Positions 25,417 to 35,010 are shown, counted from the stretch's first letter. The stretch: DNA of 64,000 nt from PALSA-660 sp036508875 (GCA_036508875.1 DATCGP010000034.1:1-64000), one strand, 5' to 3'. The notes: generated from the letters alone by a model not told the origin. Numbers and translations: made by a program.

Positions 25417-27087
25417 CTAGACCTCCATGATGACGGGGATGATCATCGGCCGCCTGCGGAGCGTCTCCCAGACGAACTGCGACAGTGCGTCGCGGATCGC
25501 GCGCTGGATGATGCCGCGGTCGGTGGCGCCTTCCTTCTGCATGCGGGCGAGCGCCTTCGTGACCCTGGCGCGCGCCTGGTCGAGTATCTCGGCGGAATCG
25601 GCGATCGGAAGGCCGCGGATGATCAGCTCCGGCTCTCCCACGACCTGTCGGGTCCGCGCGTCGATCGCCACGACGATCGTCGCGATGCCGTCCGAGGACA
25701 GTTTCTGGCGATCGCGGATCACGATGTCGCCGACGTCACCGACACGCAGGCCGTCGACGTAGACGACCCCGGCCTCGGGGATGCGCTCCGAGATCCGGGC
25801 GCCCTTCTCGGAGATCTCGAGGCAGTCGCCGTTGTCCATCACGAAGATGTCCTTCTCGGCGATGCCCACCGACCGCGCTATGTTCCGATGTGCATACAGG
25901 TGACGGGTCTCCCCGTGGATCGGCATGAAGAACTGCGGCTGCGTCAGAGCAAGCATGAGCTTGAGCTCCTCAGCGGCGGCGTGACCGGAGACGTGCACGT
26001 CCGCGACGCTCTTGTCGAAGACCTCCGCGCCGGCCTTGTAGAGGCGGTTGACGACCCGTGAGACCGCCTTCTCGTTGCCGGGGACAGGCGAGGCCGAGAT
26101 GACGACGGTATCGCCGGGCTGGATCGTGACCGCACGATGGTCGCCGTTCGCCATCCGTGCGAGCGCGGACAGGGGCTCACCCTGGCTGCCGGTGGAGAGG
26201 ATGACGATCTTCTCGGGCGGGATGTCGGCGGCCTCGTAGGCGTCGACGATGTTCTCCGGATCGATGTGCAGGTATCCGAGCTCGCGTGCGATGCCCGTGT
26301 TCTTGATCATGCTGCGGCCCGTGACGACCACCTTGCGCCCGCACGCCACAGCGGCGTCGCAGACCTGCTGGAGGCGGTGTATGTGGCTGGAGAAGGACGC
26401 GACGATGACACGTTGCGGGGCGTTCTCGATGATCTCGTGCAGCGCCCTGCCGACCTCGCGTTCCGGTCGAGTGAAGCCCCTGTTCGCGGCTCCGGTCGAG
26501 TCGCTCATGAGAAGGACGATGCCGTCCTTGCCCGCTTTGGTCAGCGCGGCGTAGTCGGTGAGCTTCCCGTCGATGGGCGTCTGATCGAACTTGAAGTCGC
26601 CGGTGTGCAGGACAGTGCCGACCGGCGTGCGGATCAGCAGCGCTACCGAGTCCGGGATCGAGTGATTCGTCTGGACGAAGTCGAACCCGAAGATCCCGAG
26701 CGTGACGTGCATGCCCGGCTTGATCACGCGCAGCTTCGGCTTGACGATGTTGTGCTCGGCGAGCTTGCCTTCGATGAGGCCGCAGGTCAGCCGGGTACCG
26801 AGCACCGGCACGGCGACCCCCAGGTCCTTGAGCAGGTACGGCAGCGCACCAGTGTGGTCCTCGTGACCGTGGGTGATGACTATGCCGCGCAGCTTGTTCG
26901 CGCGCTTCAATACGTAGGAGTAGTCGGGCAGGACGAGGTCGACCCCAGGGAGCTCAACGTCGGGGAACATGAGGCCGGCGTCGACGATGACCATGTCATC
27001 GCCGTACTCGAATACCGTCATGTTCTTGCCGATGCCGTCGAGCCCGCCGAGCGGGATCACCCGCAGGACGTGCTTGCGCGCTGTCAT
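25417..27087 (-). CDS. rnj: Ribonuclease J
   Basis: RNase J, 556 residues from the ATG at 27087, a 5'-3' exonuclease and endonuclease in mRNA decay and rRNA maturation. Metallo-beta-lactamase core with HGHEDH (residues 73-78), beta-CASP domain, the SGHAAAEELK stretch and PIHGETRHLYAH, plus a C-terminal domain. GAGAGAAG lies upstream of the chosen start; an earlier start 13 codons upstream lacks support. Only one RNase J is seen. It is transcribed between dapA and uppP; dapA followed by an RNase J gene is a common Gram-positive order. Confidence 0.97.
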   Translation of the reverse strand: MTARKHVLRVIPLGGLDGIGKNMTVFEYGDDMVIVDAGLMFPDVELPGVDLVLPDYSYVLKRANKLRGIVITHGHEDHTGALPYLLKDLGVAVPVLGTRLTCGLIEGKLAEHNIVKPKLRVIKPGMHVTLGIFGFDFVQTNHSIPDSVALLIRTPVGTVLHTGDFKFDQTPIDGKLTDYAALTKAGKDGIVLLMSDSTGAANRGFTRPEREVGRALHEIIENAPQRVIVASFSSHIHRLQQVCDAAVACGRKVVVTGRSMIKNTGIARELGYLHIDPENIVDAYEAADIPPEKIVILSTGSQGEPLSALARMANGDHRAVTIQPGDTVVISASPVPGNEKAVSRVVNRLYKAGAEVFDKSVADVHVSGHAAAEELKLMLALTQPQFFMPIHGETRHLYAHRNIARSVGIAEKDIFVMDNGDCLEISEKGARISERIPEAGVVYVDGLRVGDVGDIVIRDRQKLSSDGIATIVVAIDARTRQVVGEPELIIRGLPIADSAEILDQARARVTKALARMQKEGATDRGIIQRAIRDALSQFVWETLRRRPMIIPVIMEV

Positions 27088-27192
27088 ATGTGTGCTTCTC
27101 TCGTGCGACCTTCGCGAGAAGGCCACTTCGTGTCGATGCCGCGTGCCCCCGGGTCTCCCCGAAGGGGTACGCGACTACTGTGGGTCAGTGTT

Positions 27193-28083
27193 CTATGCGA
27201 GGCCGATGTGGGACAGGACGCGCCCCAGTTCGGCCGACTGCTCCGGTGTGGGTGGTACGAGCGGCAGCCGGCAGGTCCCCACGGGGAAGCCGGTCTGCGC
27301 GAGCGCGTCCTTGACCATGATCGGGTTGGCGGTCATGAACAGCGTCTTGAAGAGCGGAAGAAGCCTGAGATGTGTGGCCAGAGCGGCTGTGTGCTCCCCC
27401 GCTGCCTGCGAGTAGACCATCTGCCGCATCTGCGGCCCTGCGACATGGCTCGCGACCGATATGACTCCGGTCGCGCCGACGCCCATCATCGGCAGGGTGT
27501 CCTCGTCATTTCCCGACAGTACCTCGAAGCCCTCGGGCGCGCCCTCGACGATCCGGGCGATCTGGCCCAGGTCACCCGAGGCCTCCTTCACGGCGACGAT
27601 GTTCGGGCAGTCATGGGCCAGACGCAGCGTGGTCTCCGCGGTCATGTTGACCACGCATCGGCCCGGGATGTTGTAGAGGATGACCGGGACGTCCACCGAC
27701 TCCGCGATCGCGCGGAAGTGCCGATACAGGCCTTCCTGCGGAGGCTTGTTGTAATACGGGACGACCGCCATGATCGCGTCGACGCCCAGCCCCGTGACGC
27801 GCTGCGCGAACTCGACCGAGTCGGCCGTGCAGTTGTCGCCGGCGTTCGCGATGACGGGAGCCTTGCCGCCGACCGCGTCGATCACCGCACGGAACAGCTC
27901 GAGCTTCTGGTCGTAGAAGACCGTCGGAGATTCGCCGGTGGTGCCACATACGACCAAGGCTTGGCTCCCCTGTTCAAGCAAGCGGTGCGCCAGCAGCCCC
28001 GCCCGAGGCAGGTCGAGTTCCAGATCCTGGGTGAACGGCGTCACCATCGCCGTGATGAGGCGGCCGAAGCGGGGCGAGGCCAT
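27193..28083 (-). CDS. dapA: 4-hydroxy-tetrahydrodipicolinate synthase
   Basis: DapA, 296 residues, condenses pyruvate with aspartate semialdehyde to open the diaminopimelate branch. Schiff-base Lys166 (AVKEASGD), Tyr137 and Arg141 region (YNIPGR), and the GTTGES loop (47-52) are present. ATG start at 28083 with AAGGAG nine bases upstream, which excludes a long upstream in-frame extension. The gene lies between the PEP-binding-domain gene and rnj. Confidence 0.98.
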   Translation of the reverse strand: MASPRFGRLITAMVTPFTQDLELDLPRAGLLAHRLLEQGSQALVVCGTTGESPTVFYDQKLELFRAVIDAVGGKAPVIANAGDNCTADSVEFAQRVTGLGVDAIMAVVPYYNKPPQEGLYRHFRAIAESVDVPVILYNIPGRCVVNMTAETTLRLAHDCPNIVAVKEASGDLGQIARIVEGAPEGFEVLSGNDEDTLPMMGVGATGVISVASHVAGPQMRQMVYSQAAGEHTAALATHLRLLPLFKTLFMTANPIMVKDALAQTGFPVGTCRLPLVPPTPEQSAELGRVLSHIGLA

Positions 28084-28268
28084 GATCTTCAACTCCTTGG
28101 CGTGACAGGCGGGCCGGCGGGGTCCCTTCGAGCGGCCTTGCGGCCCTCGCGGCCGGATGCCCGGCGCAGCGTTGTGCTTCATTGTGCCACAGGGAAGCAG
28201 GAACCGCCGATGTGCGAGGCGCAGCGTCACACGACTGTCATGCGTGCGATCCCGGCTTTGAGTCGCTC

Positions 28269-29219
28269 TCAGCGACCGATGACGAGCGGGCGGGCCTGCA
28301 GCATCCAGGCGACTCCATCGGCAAGTGCGAACTCGACGACCGCCGGGCCGTCCACGAGTGGTTCTGCCCTCAGGGCGAGAGTGGCGGTGGCGCATGTCTC
28401 GGCCTCGGTCATGCTCGGTGAGTGCACGAGCTCCGGGACCACCATGCGCTGCACCACGGCGCCCTCATCGTCGATCGTGAGGCGGACGTGCTTCGGGTGC
28501 AGCTCCGAGGAGGTCAACCGCAACCGGTCGCGCGAGAGCGTGAACCGGTCGGGCGGCACGGTGCCCGCGACGATCGCCTCGCCGAGTCCGAAGCAGCTGT
28601 CGATGACGATCCTCGACGGGTCGCCGGTCTGGGGGTCGGCGGTGAAGACGACGCCCGAAGCGGAGGCCGGCACGAGGTGCTGCACGACAACAGCGACGTT
28701 GACCTCCGTCTCCGAGAGCTGGGTATGCAACCGATGGGCCCAGACCGCGTTGCCCCAGAGAGAGGCCCAGCAGTGCTTGACCGATCTGAGCATCGCGTCC
28801 GGACCAGCCGCGAAGTAGGTACCATGTCGGCCCACCAGCGGCCCCGACGGCATGTCGGCCTCGGTGACGGAGGATCGGACCGAGACGCTGGAGCTGCCGA
28901 GCGCAGCGAAGCTCGCCAGGACCTCCTTCTCCATCTCGGGGTCGAGAGGCGTGTGCGTGATCGCGGCGCGGATCCTCTGCAGGATCGGGCTCAGCGCGAG
29001 GTCGGGAGCATCGGACGGGACCTGCCGGAGTATCGCTCTGAGCGAGTCGACGCCGGAACGGGCCGCGTGCTCCCTGTAGACGCTTGCGACGATACAGAAG
29101 CCGGCGGGCACCGGCAGGCCGGCGCGATCGAGCAGTGAGAGCGACCGGGCCTTCGTGCCTACAACCATCGGGTCCTGCGCGTCATGGATGGGGATGACCA
29201 TCCCGGTGCGTTCGCTCAT
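28269..29219 (-). CDS. Stand-alone PEP/pyruvate-binding (PPDK N-terminal) domain protein
   Basis: Protein of 316 residues covering only the ATP-grasp domain of PEP synthase/PPDK-type enzymes: VVGTKARSLSLLDRAGLPVP at the start, VRSSVTEAD, GVVFTADPQTGDPSRIVIDS and GLGEAIVAGTVPPDRF in the middle, and MLQARPLVIG at the end. The swivelling phosphohistidine domain and the PEP-utilising barrel are both absent and are not in the adjacent sequence. It could phosphorylate a partner encoded elsewhere or act in another way; function unknown. ATG start. It lies between lysC and dapA, which suggests a link to pyruvate-consuming lysine synthesis. Confidence 0.85.
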   Translation of the reverse strand: MSERTGMVIPIHDAQDPMVVGTKARSLSLLDRAGLPVPAGFCIVASVYREHAARSGVDSLRAILRQVPSDAPDLALSPILQRIRAAITHTPLDPEMEKEVLASFAALGSSSVSVRSSVTEADMPSGPLVGRHGTYFAAGPDAMLRSVKHCWASLWGNAVWAHRLHTQLSETEVNVAVVVQHLVPASASGVVFTADPQTGDPSRIVIDSCFGLGEAIVAGTVPPDRFTLSRDRLRLTSSELHPKHVRLTIDDEGAVVQRMVVPELVHSPSMTEAETCATATLALRAEPLVDGPAVVEFALADGVAWMLQARPLVIGR

Positions 29220-29264
29220 GCCCCGCGACCCCTCTCGCCTGTCGGCTTCTGCGTGGTGCGATTC

Positions 29265-30497
29265 CTACTCTACTCCGAGTCCGAACGCCTTGTGCAGGGC
29301 GTCGACGGCCGTCGTCGCCTGCGCGTCGCCGACGAGCACAGAGATGGTGTAGTGGGAGTCCGCCGACTGCAGGATCTCGATGCCGACGGCGGACAGCGCC
29401 TCGGCGATCCGTGCCATGACGCCGGGGACGCCGTGCATGCCCGCGCCCACGAGCGTGACCTTCGCCAGGCCGTCTTGTCTGGTGGATCGCAGGCGCAGCA
29501 GGCCGAGGAGGGCCGCCGCCTCGTCCGCCGAGGCGGACTCAACAGAGAAAGCGAGCCTTCCATCGACCGGCGTGAACATGTCGAGGGACACGCCCTCGTC
29601 GGCCATTCGGCGGAAGATGGCGGTCACGGCCGCTCCGCGCTCCGGGGCGTCCGGGAGGGTGACGACGAAACGCGTGACCCCTTCGGCGCGGCTCACCGCT
29701 GTCGCAACACGGCGGGCGACGCCGACAAACGTCTCGGCGCTGGCGACGAGCGTGCCCCGCGACGACCCGTCGGTGTTGAGGACGCGTACCGGGACACCCG
29801 CGGTCATCGCGATCTCGGCGGCCGGGGCGTGCATGACCTTGGCCCCTGCACGCGCCATCTGGAAGAGTTCCTCATACTGCAGCGAGTCCAGCACGCGGAC
29901 CCCGTCGCAGGTGCGGGGATCCGCGGACATGACGCCGTCGACGTCGGTATGGATCTCGACCGCGTCCGCGCCGAGGGCCGCGCCGATCGCGCATGCGGTG
30001 GTGTCGGAGCCGCCTCGGCCCAGGGTCGTGGTCTCGCCGGCCGGCGAGACGCCCTGGAAGCCGGTGACGACCGGGACGAGGCCGCGCGCGAGTGCGTCCG
30101 TGAGGGGGACGGGGTCGATGGCCAGCACTGCGGCGTCGCCGAACTCCCCGTCCGTCAGCACGCCGGCGCCGCGACCTGTCAGCGCATAGGCTGCGACGCC
30201 CGTCGCGCGGAGCTCGTGGGCGAGCACGACCGCTGAGATCACCTCGCCGCACGACGAGAGCAGATCGGCCTCCCGCCGATCGGGCGCCACAGCGCCGAGC
30301 AATCCGAGCAAAGTGTCCGTGGCGTAGGGCTCCCCCGCCCGGCCCATCGCGGAGACGACCACGATCACGTCGGCGCCGCCTTCCACGCGACCGCGCACGC
30401 GCGCGCAGACGTGCGCGCGCGAGTCCGGCGTCGCGACAGAGGTGCCGCCGAACTTCTGAACGATCAGCGGACGGCGCGACGTGTCACCATCGCTCAC
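29265..30497 (-). CDS. lysC: Aspartate kinase
   Basis: Aspartokinase, 410 residues, phosphorylates aspartate, the first committed step to lysine, threonine, methionine and diaminopimelate. KFGGTSVA near the N-terminus, GRGGSDTTA in the catalytic domain (about 1-245), then two ACT domains (about 265-405) for feedback inhibition. GTG start overlapping the dapB stop by GTGA. Aspartate-semialdehyde dehydrogenase, the next enzyme, is not in the window. Confidence 0.97.
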   Translation of the reverse strand: MSDGDTSRRPLIVQKFGGTSVATPDSRAHVCARVRGRVEGGADVIVVVSAMGRAGEPYATDTLLGLLGAVAPDRREADLLSSCGEVISAVVLAHELRATGVAAYALTGRGAGVLTDGEFGDAAVLAIDPVPLTDALARGLVPVVTGFQGVSPAGETTTLGRGGSDTTACAIGAALGADAVEIHTDVDGVMSADPRTCDGVRVLDSLQYEELFQMARAGAKVMHAPAAEIAMTAGVPVRVLNTDGSSRGTLVASAETFVGVARRVATAVSRAEGVTRFVVTLPDAPERGAAVTAIFRRMADEGVSLDMFTPVDGRLAFSVESASADEAAALLGLLRLRSTRQDGLAKVTLVGAGMHGVPGVMARIAEALSAVGIEILQSADSHYTISVLVGDAQATTAVDALHKAFGLGVE

Positions 30498-31279
30498 GCG
30501 TCCATCAGCTCCTCGAGCCCTACGACGAGCCCGCTTCGCACGACGACGCCCCGTATGGCCATCACGACGCCGGGCATGAACGACGTCCGGTCGATCGAAT
30601 CGTGCCGGATGGTCAGCGTCTGGCCCTGGCCGCCGAACAGCACCTCCTGGTGCGCGACCAGCCCGGGAAGGCGCACCGAGTGGACCGGGATGCCGGCCAC
30701 CTCAGCGCCGCGCGCACCCTCGAACACCTCGGTCTCGCGTCCAGGCGCGTCGGGGGCTTCACGGCGGGCGGCTGCGATTCGCGCCGCGGTATGGATCGCG
30801 GTCCCGGACGGAGCGTCGAGCTTGCGATCGTGGTGCAGCTCGATGATCTCGACGTGGGGCATGTAGCGCGCGGCTGTCTCGGCGAAGCGCATCATCAGCA
30901 TGGCGCCGATCGCGAAGTTGGGAGCCACGAAGAGGCACACACCTTCCGGCGCGTCCTCTGCGATCCCCGCCCAGCCTTCGGCCCCGACGCCGGTCGTGCC
31001 CACCACGCAATGGACGCCTGCGTCGAGTGCGGCGCGGACGTTGCTCTCCACGACTGTCGGGACGGTGAAGTCGACCAGGACGCGCTGACCGGAGCCGGCG
31101 AGCGCCTCGTGCAGGTCGGCGGTGACGTTGATCGTCCCGCCGGCGCCGTCATCGAGCAATGTCCCTGCTGCGCCGGGATCGACCGCCGCGGCCACGCGCA
31201 TGCCTTCCGCCGCGGTCACGGCGCGGACGACCTCCCGACCCATCCTGCCTGCCGCGCCGGTGACGATGACGTCGATCAT
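30494..31279 (-). CDS. dapB: 4-hydroxy-tetrahydrodipicolinate reductase
   Basis: DapB, 261 residues, reduces the DapA product with NAD(P)H. Rossmann motif GAAGRMG near the N-terminus and the catalytic ELHHDRKLDAPSGTA stretch are present. I use the ATG at 31279, which has AAGGAG eight bases upstream; a GTG three codons earlier touches the ribosome-binding site. It couples to lysC by a GTGA overlap and follows the M16 peptidase gene. Confidence 0.97.
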   Translation of the reverse strand: MIDVIVTGAAGRMGREVVRAVTAAEGMRVAAAVDPGAAGTLLDDGAGGTINVTADLHEALAGSGQRVLVDFTVPTVVESNVRAALDAGVHCVVGTTGVGAEGWAGIAEDAPEGVCLFVAPNFAIGAMLMMRFAETAARYMPHVEIIELHHDRKLDAPSGTAIHTAARIAAARREAPDAPGRETEVFEGARGAEVAGIPVHSVRLPGLVAHQEVLFGGQGQTLTIRHDSIDRTSFMPGVVMAIRGVVVRSGLVVGLEELMDA

Positions 31280-31309
31280 CTGGCTCACTCCTTCGATCGG
31301 AAGGTCAGG

Positions 31310-32563
31310 CTATACGAGCAGCGCGTCCATCTCGGCTTCCGTATGCGGTCCGACCACTGCGAGAGTGCGCGGCCCGCCCAGCGTGGCTATCACGACGCGG
31401 TGGACGTCGGCAAGACTGACCGCCGCGTAGCGCTCCATCACCTCGTCGATAGACAACAGCTCCAGCGAGCCGACCTCAGCGCCGCCGAGGCGCATCATGC
31501 GCCGGTTCGTGTTCTCAAGGCCCAGCACGATGCTTCCCTCGACCGAGTCCTTGGCGCGCGCCAGCTCCTCGGCAGTGATCCCCGACTCGAGCACCTTGCC
31601 GACCTCCTCCGTGATCAGGGTGATGACCTGCGCTGTGTTGTCGGGGCGAGTGCCGGCGTAGACGGTGAACCCGCCGGTCTCGGCGTGACGGCTCAGGTAG
31701 GACTGGACCGCGTACGCGAGTCCGCGCTTGTCCCGGATCTCACGGAACAGCCGGGATGCCATGCTGCCGCCGAGGACCGCGTTGAGAAGGTCCATGGCGA
31801 ACCTGTCCGGGTCGTCGGCGGCGAGCGCGAGGGTGCCCCAGCAGATGTGCGCCTGCTCGAGGTCCTTGTTCACCACGGCCAGGCGACGCTCGCCCTTCGG
31901 CGCGCTCAGCGCTCGTGTCGCACGCTCCCCCACCGGCAGCCCGCCGAGTGCCTCGGACGCCATGTTCACGACCGCGTCGTGCGACAGGTTGCCCGCAGCG
32001 GCGACGATGATGTCGCCGGTCCGGTAGTGGCGTGAGGTGTACGAACGAAGGTATGCGGGGGTGAAGGCCCCGACGGTCTCCCGCCGGCCGATGACCGGCA
32101 GTCCCAGCGGATGGCCCGCCAGAAGCGTCTCGGTGAACAGCTCGTCGGCCTTGTGGTCCGGAGTGTCCTCGATGCGCGAGATCTCCTCCAGGACGACCCC
32201 GCGCTCGGAGAGCGCTTCCGCCTCGCCGAAGGACGAGTTCACGACCATGTCCGCCAGGATCGAGAACGCCTCGGGGCCGTGATGGTCGACCGCTCGAGAG
32301 AAGTAGCAGGTCGCCTCCTCGCTGGTGAAGGCGTTGACCTCGGCGCCGAGACGGTCGAACGCCTCGGAGATCTCCGAGGTCGAGCGGGTCGGCGTGCCCT
32401 TGAACATCATGTGCTCGAGGAAGTGGGATATGCCCGCCTCAGCCGGCTCCTCGTCGCGACTGCCCGCCGCCACCCAGATGCCGACGGCCATCGAGCGGAC
32501 AGAGGCGATCTTCTCGGTGATGACGGTGACGCCGTTCGCAAGCACGGTGCGTTCGTAGAACAC
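31310..32563 (-). CDS. M16-family zinc metallopeptidase
   Basis: Insulinase/processing-peptidase-type protein, 417 residues. The inverted zinc motif HFLEH is at residues 47-51 and the downstream EEISRIED stretch supplies the third ligand, so the N-terminal half is catalytically complete; the C-terminal half is the inactive M16C domain (RDKRGLAYAVQS). In many Gram-positive bacteria this gene follows pnp, as here. Substrate unknown. GTG start, 136 bp after pnp across a large hairpin. Confidence 0.93.
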   Translation of the reverse strand: MFYERTVLANGVTVITEKIASVRSMAVGIWVAAGSRDEEPAEAGISHFLEHMMFKGTPTRSTSEISEAFDRLGAEVNAFTSEEATCYFSRAVDHHGPEAFSILADMVVNSSFGEAEALSERGVVLEEISRIEDTPDHKADELFTETLLAGHPLGLPVIGRRETVGAFTPAYLRSYTSRHYRTGDIIVAAAGNLSHDAVVNMASEALGGLPVGERATRALSAPKGERRLAVVNKDLEQAHICWGTLALAADDPDRFAMDLLNAVLGGSMASRLFREIRDKRGLAYAVQSYLSRHAETGGFTVYAGTRPDNTAQVITLITEEVGKVLESGITAEELARAKDSVEGSIVLGLENTNRRMMRLGGAEVGSLELLSIDEVMERYAAVSLADVHRVVIATLGGPRTLAVVGPHTEAEMDALLV

Positions 32564-32610
32564 GGGCTTCCTCGTTTCTGACGTCGCGCATATGTGCGCG
32601 CATTGCTCAG

Positions 32611-32685
32611 GATACGCGACGACCCGGCCCCGGGACGCCCCCGTTGAGGGGCCGTCACGCGAAGCCGGGTCGCGAGTTGCGTATC
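32611..32685 (-). terminator. Three-tier hairpin after pnp
   Basis: A 75-bp imperfect inverted repeat: outer arms GATACGC/GCGTATC (7 bp), middle arms CGACCCGGC/GCCGGGTCG (9 bp) and an inner GACG...CGTC helix with a C/G-rich extension. It begins 15 bp beyond the pnp stop. No U tract follows, so it may be a transcript-stabilising or processing element as much as a terminator. Confidence 0.65.
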
Positions 32686-32699
32686 AGCGTGCTGTGGAC

Positions 32700-34889
32700 C
32701 TAGTGGTGGCGCCGGGCTCCGCCACGGTCGCCGCCACCGCTGTGCGGACGGTCGCCGCTGGGCCTGGGCCCGCGGTCGCCGCTCGGACGGGACGCGCCGG
32801 TCGAGGGAGGTGCGTCCGGCGGATCGATCCGGCCGAGCGACACCTTGCCCTTGTCGTCGAGGTCGATGATCTCGACTTCGATCTCGTCACCGATGGAGAG
32901 AACGTCCTCAACCTTGTCCACGCGGCCCTTGGCGACCCGCGAGATGTGCAGCAGGCCGTCCTTGCCCGGGAACAGCTCGACGAACGCGCCGAACGGCTGG
33001 ATGGAGACGACACGGCCGTTGTACTTCTCGCCGATCTCCGGCTCCTTGATGATCATCCGGATGCGGGCGACAGCTTCCTCGCCGCCCTTGTCGCGGCTGG
33101 CGATGTAGACCGTGCCGTCGTCGTTGACGTCGATCTGCGCGCCGGTGGCCTCGATGATCGAGCGGATCATCTTGCCACCCGGGCCGATGATGTCACGGAT
33201 CTTGTCGGTCGGGATCTTGATGGTCAACACCCGCGGCGCGAACTCGTTGAGCTCGGCCCGCGGCTCGGAGATCGACTCCATCATTTTGCCGAGGATGAAC
33301 GCGCGGCCTTCCTTGGCCTGCATGAGCGCCTTGCGCAGGATGTCGACGGAAAGTCCCTTGGCCTTGTTGTCCATCTGCATCGCCGTGATGCCGGCTGCGG
33401 TGCCCGCGACCTTGAAGTCCATGTCGCCGAGGAAGTCCTCGAGGCCTTGGATGTCGGTCAGGATGGCGACGTCATCGCCCTCCTTGATCAGTCCCATCGC
33501 GATGCCGGAGACCGGGGCCGCGATCGGCACGCCGGCGTCCATCAGCGCGAGGGTGGACCCGCAGACGGAAGCCATGGAGGAGGAGCCGTTGCTCTCCAGG
33601 ACCTCGGACACGATGCGGATCGTGTAAGGGAAGTCCTCTTCGGCCGGGACGACCGGGAGCAGGGCGCGCTCAGCGAGCGCTCCGTGTCCGATGTCGCGGC
33701 GCTTCGGGCCACGCATGAAGCCCGTCTCACCCGTGGAGAACGGAGGGAAGTTGTAGTGGTGGATGTAGCGCTTGCCCTCGGATACATCGATGGTGTCGAC
33801 GCGCTGCCACTCGGAGAGCATCCCGAGCGTGAGCACGGACAGGACCTGCGTCTGGCCACGGGTGAACAGGCCTGAGCCGTGGCTGCGCGGCAGGTAGCCG
33901 GCTGTCGTCGTGATCTGGCGGACCTCGTCGAGCTTGCGGCCATCGGCGCGCTCGCCCTCCGTAAGGACCATCGCGCGCATCGTCTTCTTCTCAAGCTTCT
34001 TCAGGACCGCCTTGATGTCCTTGCCGTCGGCCGCGAGCTGCTCCGGCGTGTATGTGGCGAGGATCTCGTCCTTGACCGTCTGGACGTCGGACATGCGCGA
34101 GTGCTTGTCGGCGTTGTGGAGGGCGGCCTTCATCTTGTCGGAGCCCGCGGCGAAGATCGCAGCCTGCAGCTCCGGATCGATGACGTGCATCGGGACGTCC
34201 ATCGGGGTGATCTCGAGCTTGGCCAGGAAGCGGTCCTGCACCTCGCAGAAGGCGGCGATGGCGTCCTGCGCGAACATGAGCGCGGACAGCATGTCCTCCT
34301 CGGACACCTCGTGCGCCCCAGCCTCGAGCATGAACACCGCGTCCTTGGACCCGGCGACGACGAGGTCGAGGTCGGAGGCTTCGGCTTCCTCGAACGAGGG
34401 GTTCACGATGAACGCGCCGTCAGCGTCCCGGACGACGCGGACACCGGCCAGCGGCCCTTCGAACGGGATCCCGGAAGCCAGCAGTGCGCTGGACGCGCCC
34501 ATGATCGAGATGACGTCGGGCTGGTTGACCTGGTCGGCCGAGAGCACCGTCGCGATGATCTGGACCTCGTTGCGGAAGCCGTCCGCGAACGACGAGCGGA
34601 TCGGGCGGTCGATCATACGGGCGGTGAGCGTCGCCTTCTCAGAAGGCCTGCTCTCACGCTTGATGAAGCCGCCGGGGAGCTTGCCCGCCGCGTACATCCG
34701 CTCCTCGAAATCGACGGTGAGCGGGAAGAAATCGAGATCCTTGGGGAACTTCGATGCCGTGGCCGTGACCAGGACCATCGTGTCACCCTGACGCACCATG
34801 ACGGCTCCGCCGGCCTGCTTGGCCAGTTCTCCCGTCTCGAGCGTGTAGGTCTTTCCGTACAGTTCGAACGATTCGGTTACCTTTCCCAT
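32700..34889 (-). CDS. pnp: Polyribonucleotide nucleotidyltransferase (PNPase)
   Basis: PNPase, 729 residues, a phosphorolytic 3'-5' exoribonuclease. Two RNase PH domains separated by a helical linker, then KH (about 560-620, IPTDKIRDIIGPGGKMIRSI) and S1 (about 630-700). The last 40 residues are a low-complexity Gly/Arg/Pro/Ser/His tail. ATG start. It follows rpsO with a hairpin between them, as in many bacteria. RNase Y and RNase J are also encoded in the window, giving the core decay machinery. Confidence 0.98.
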   Translation of the reverse strand: MGKVTESFELYGKTYTLETGELAKQAGGAVMVRQGDTMVLVTATASKFPKDLDFFPLTVDFEERMYAAGKLPGGFIKRESRPSEKATLTARMIDRPIRSSFADGFRNEVQIIATVLSADQVNQPDVISIMGASSALLASGIPFEGPLAGVRVVRDADGAFIVNPSFEEAEASDLDLVVAGSKDAVFMLEAGAHEVSEEDMLSALMFAQDAIAAFCEVQDRFLAKLEITPMDVPMHVIDPELQAAIFAAGSDKMKAALHNADKHSRMSDVQTVKDEILATYTPEQLAADGKDIKAVLKKLEKKTMRAMVLTEGERADGRKLDEVRQITTTAGYLPRSHGSGLFTRGQTQVLSVLTLGMLSEWQRVDTIDVSEGKRYIHHYNFPPFSTGETGFMRGPKRRDIGHGALAERALLPVVPAEEDFPYTIRIVSEVLESNGSSSMASVCGSTLALMDAGVPIAAPVSGIAMGLIKEGDDVAILTDIQGLEDFLGDMDFKVAGTAAGITAMQMDNKAKGLSVDILRKALMQAKEGRAFILGKMMESISEPRAELNEFAPRVLTIKIPTDKIRDIIGPGGKMIRSIIEATGAQIDVNDDGTVYIASRDKGGEEAVARIRMIIKEPEIGEKYNGRVVSIQPFGAFVELFPGKDGLLHISRVAKGRVDKVEDVLSIGDEIEVEIIDLDDKGKVSLGRIDPPDAPPSTGASRPSGDRGPRPSGDRPHSGGGDRGGARRHH

Positions 34890-34981
34890 CCTCTTCCTCT
34901 TCTTCTTGGGTCACAGGGCCTCGTGCCCTTGCGACCGGTATGTGGGACCGCCTGCTCTTCAGGTGTCCCCCTCTTCATGCG

Positions 34982-35010
34982 CGGAAGCGAGGAGTATCTC
35001 CCCGCTTCCG
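34982..35010 (-). terminator. Hairpin between rpsO and pnp
   Basis: CGGAAGCG/CGCTTCCG arms enclosing a GGAG/CTCC helix with a 3-nt loop and one mismatch. It lies in the 147-bp rpsO-pnp gap, where other bacteria have a partial terminator and an RNase processing site. No strong U tract. Confidence 0.65.

Noticed and set aside
26137..28818. 893-codon open frame on the plus strand
   Set aside because: It runs antisense through rnj, dapA and the PEP-binding gene. Its composition (Arg/Asp/Val/His-rich) is a third-position shadow of high-GC coding DNA, with no recognisable domain.
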